From contig NZ_QXTH01000004.1 of assembly GCF_003946865.1 (NCBI RefSeq), positions 248,001-312,000 on the forward strand: a DNA stretch of 64,000 nucleotides. The letters run 5' to 3'. The position numbers and the translations under genes are program-made. The notes beneath the pieces are model-generated. The model did no database searches and had not been told where the DNA came from. It saw only the letters and a list, made by a program, of their open reading frames with translations. This DNA comes from Antribacter gilvus (GTDB lineage: Bacteria; Actinomycetota; Actinomycetes; Actinomycetales; Cellulomonadaceae). Positions 63,087 through 64,000 of this stretch are shown piece by piece; the stretch's first letter is position 1, and each line of letters starts with the position of its first letter.

Positions 63087-64000
63087 ATGAACTCGCGCCC
63101 GCACCGCACCGACCCGAGCCCTTCCCCGTCGGGCGGTGAGGTGTCTGATGGAGCGGTCTCACGGGTACCCCGCTGGCTACGCGTGTTGCTGCCCGCCGCT
63201 CTGATCCTGGTCTGGGTGGCGGCAGCCGGGCTCGGTGGGCCGCTGTTCGGGCGGATCGACGAGGTCTCTTCCAACGACCGCACGGCGTACCTGCCCACCA
63301 CGGCCGAGGCCACCGAGGTGCAGGAACGGCTCGACGGCTTCACCGAGGGCGACGCGATCCCCGCGGTCGTGGTCTTCGTCTCGCAGGATGCTCTGACCGA
63401 CGAGGACCTGGACGTCATCGGTGACCGGCTGGCAGAGGCGGGCGGGCTCGGCACGGTGGACGGCGATGTCTCCCCGGTGATCCCGTCTGATGACGGCGTG
63501 GCAGCGCAGGCGTTCGTCCCGCTGTCCGGCTCGGCGGACCTCGGCGAGGCGACCACCGCACTGCGTGACGCCCTGGCGACCGACCTGCCGGACGGCGTCG
63601 ACGTGTACATCACGGGTCCCGCAGGGTTGTCCAGCGACCTCGGGACCGCCTTCGCGGGGATCGACGGCCTCCTGCTGGGAGTCGCCCTCGCCGCCGTACT
63701 GATCATCCTCGTGATCGTCTACCGTTCGCTGCTGCTCCCGCTGGCCGTGCTCGCCACCAGCTTGTTCGCCCTGTGCGCGGCCCTGCTGGTCGTCTGGAAC
63801 CTGGCGAACCAGGGGGTGCTGCTGCTCAGCGGACAGACTCAGGGGATCTTGTTCATCCTCGTCATCGGGGCGGCGACCGACTACGCACTGCTGTACGTGG
63901 CTCGCTACCGCGAGGAGCTGGTGCACACGCCCGCCCGGTGGACCGCCACCAGACGCGCACTACGCGGCTCGTTCGAACCAATCCTTGCCTCGGGCGGCAC
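63087..64000 (+). CDS. MMPL-family transporter, N-terminal part (runs off window)
   Basis: 304 residues visible, ATG at 63087. A cytoplasmic tail, TM1 (LRVLLPAALILVWVAAAGLG), a large external domain (about 60-190), then TMs from GLLLGVALAAVLIILVIVY; the MMPL signature ILFILVIGAATDYALLYVARYREE with the Gly-Ala-Thr-Asp-Tyr proton-relay motif. RND-type lipid or drug exporter; partner MarR gene diverges. Cut by the window end. Confidence 0.92.
   Translation, partial: MNSRPHRTDPSPSPSGGEVSDGAVSRVPRWLRVLLPAALILVWVAAAGLGGPLFGRIDEVSSNDRTAYLPTTAEATEVQERLDGFTEGDAIPAVVVFVSQDALTDEDLDVIGDRLAEAGGLGTVDGDVSPVIPSDDGVAAQAFVPLSGSADLGEATTALRDALATDLPDGVDVYITGPAGLSSDLGTAFAGIDGLLLGVALAAVLIILVIVYRSLLLPLAVLATSLFALCAALLVVWNLANQGVLLLSGQTQGILFILVIGAATDYALLYVARYREELVHTPARWTATRRALRGSFEPILASGG

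Overview
This is a replication-origin region of a high-G+C actinobacterium. The gene order cca, nudix, DUF6049, murJ, trxB, trxA, parB, parA, rsmG, jag, yidC, yidD, rnpA, rpmH, dnaA, dnaN, gnd, recF, dciA, gyrB, gyrA, DUF3566, tRNA-Ile, DLW-39, tRNA-Ala matches the conserved origin neighbourhood of Actinobacteria. The strong G+C bias, the many GTG/TTG or apparently leaderless starts, the ddl-like and aminotransferase genes beside parB, and a large secreted PKD/von Willebrand A protein would fit a member of the Micrococcales (Cellulomonas or Promicromonospora relatives). That placement is inference.

Layout. 1-0.6 kb: 5' part of a PRPP synthetase gene (minus strand). 0.7-6.8 kb: giant secreted multidomain protein. 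7-10 kb: SUKH protein and CCA-adding enzyme. 10.2-14.9 kb: nudix, DUF6049, murJ operon. 15-16.9 kb: membrane pseudokinase with a discoidin-like outer domain. 17.1-18.5 kb: thioredoxin reductase and thioredoxin behind a SigR/SigH-like promoter. 18.6-21 kb: aminotransferase and D-Ala-D-Ala ligase-like gene. 21-27.9 kb: minus-strand parB-parA-rsmG-jag-yidC-yidD-rnpA-rpmH with five parS sites. 28-30.3 kb: dnaA and oriC, with DnaA boxes on both sides of dnaA and a DnaA-trio-like element. 30.3-34.3 kb: dnaN, gnd, recF, dciA. 34.4-36.3 kb: two related secreted proteins, one frameshifted. 36.6-42.9 kb: gyrB, gyrA, DUF3566. 43.0-43.3 kb: tRNA-Ile, a 39-residue DLW-39 protein, tRNA-Ala.

Directly after tRNA-Ala the core order is broken. 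An excisionase-like gene and a tyrosine integrase (43.5-45.1 kb) start an accessory region that carries a ParB-like protein, an XRE regulator and a MobF relaxase (56.3-59.8 kb). This looks like an integrative mobilizable or conjugative element inserted at tRNA-Ala. The right end and the conserved genes expected further downstream (peptidyl-prolyl isomerase, crgA, pknAB) do not appear before the window ends.

The element's cargo is the most unusual content: a tightly overlapping minus-strand operon (48.5-54.6 kb) coding for a truncated NAD(P)H-hydrate repair enzyme, the C-terminal half of a HAD phosphatase, GTP cyclohydrolase I, a 6-pyruvoyl-tetrahydropterin-synthase-like protein, a zinc-ribbon/nucleoside-diphosphate-kinase-like fusion, a DUF2797 protein, a P-loop kinase-like protein and a family-4 glycosyltransferase. 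A serine hydrolase gene diverges from it. No queE or queC is present, so a pterin-derived, phosphorylated or glycosylated product is the most economical guess. The last 4 kb hold a GAF-ANTAR regulator, a family-2 glycosyltransferase, a membrane protein, a MarR regulator and the start of a divergent MMPL transporter.
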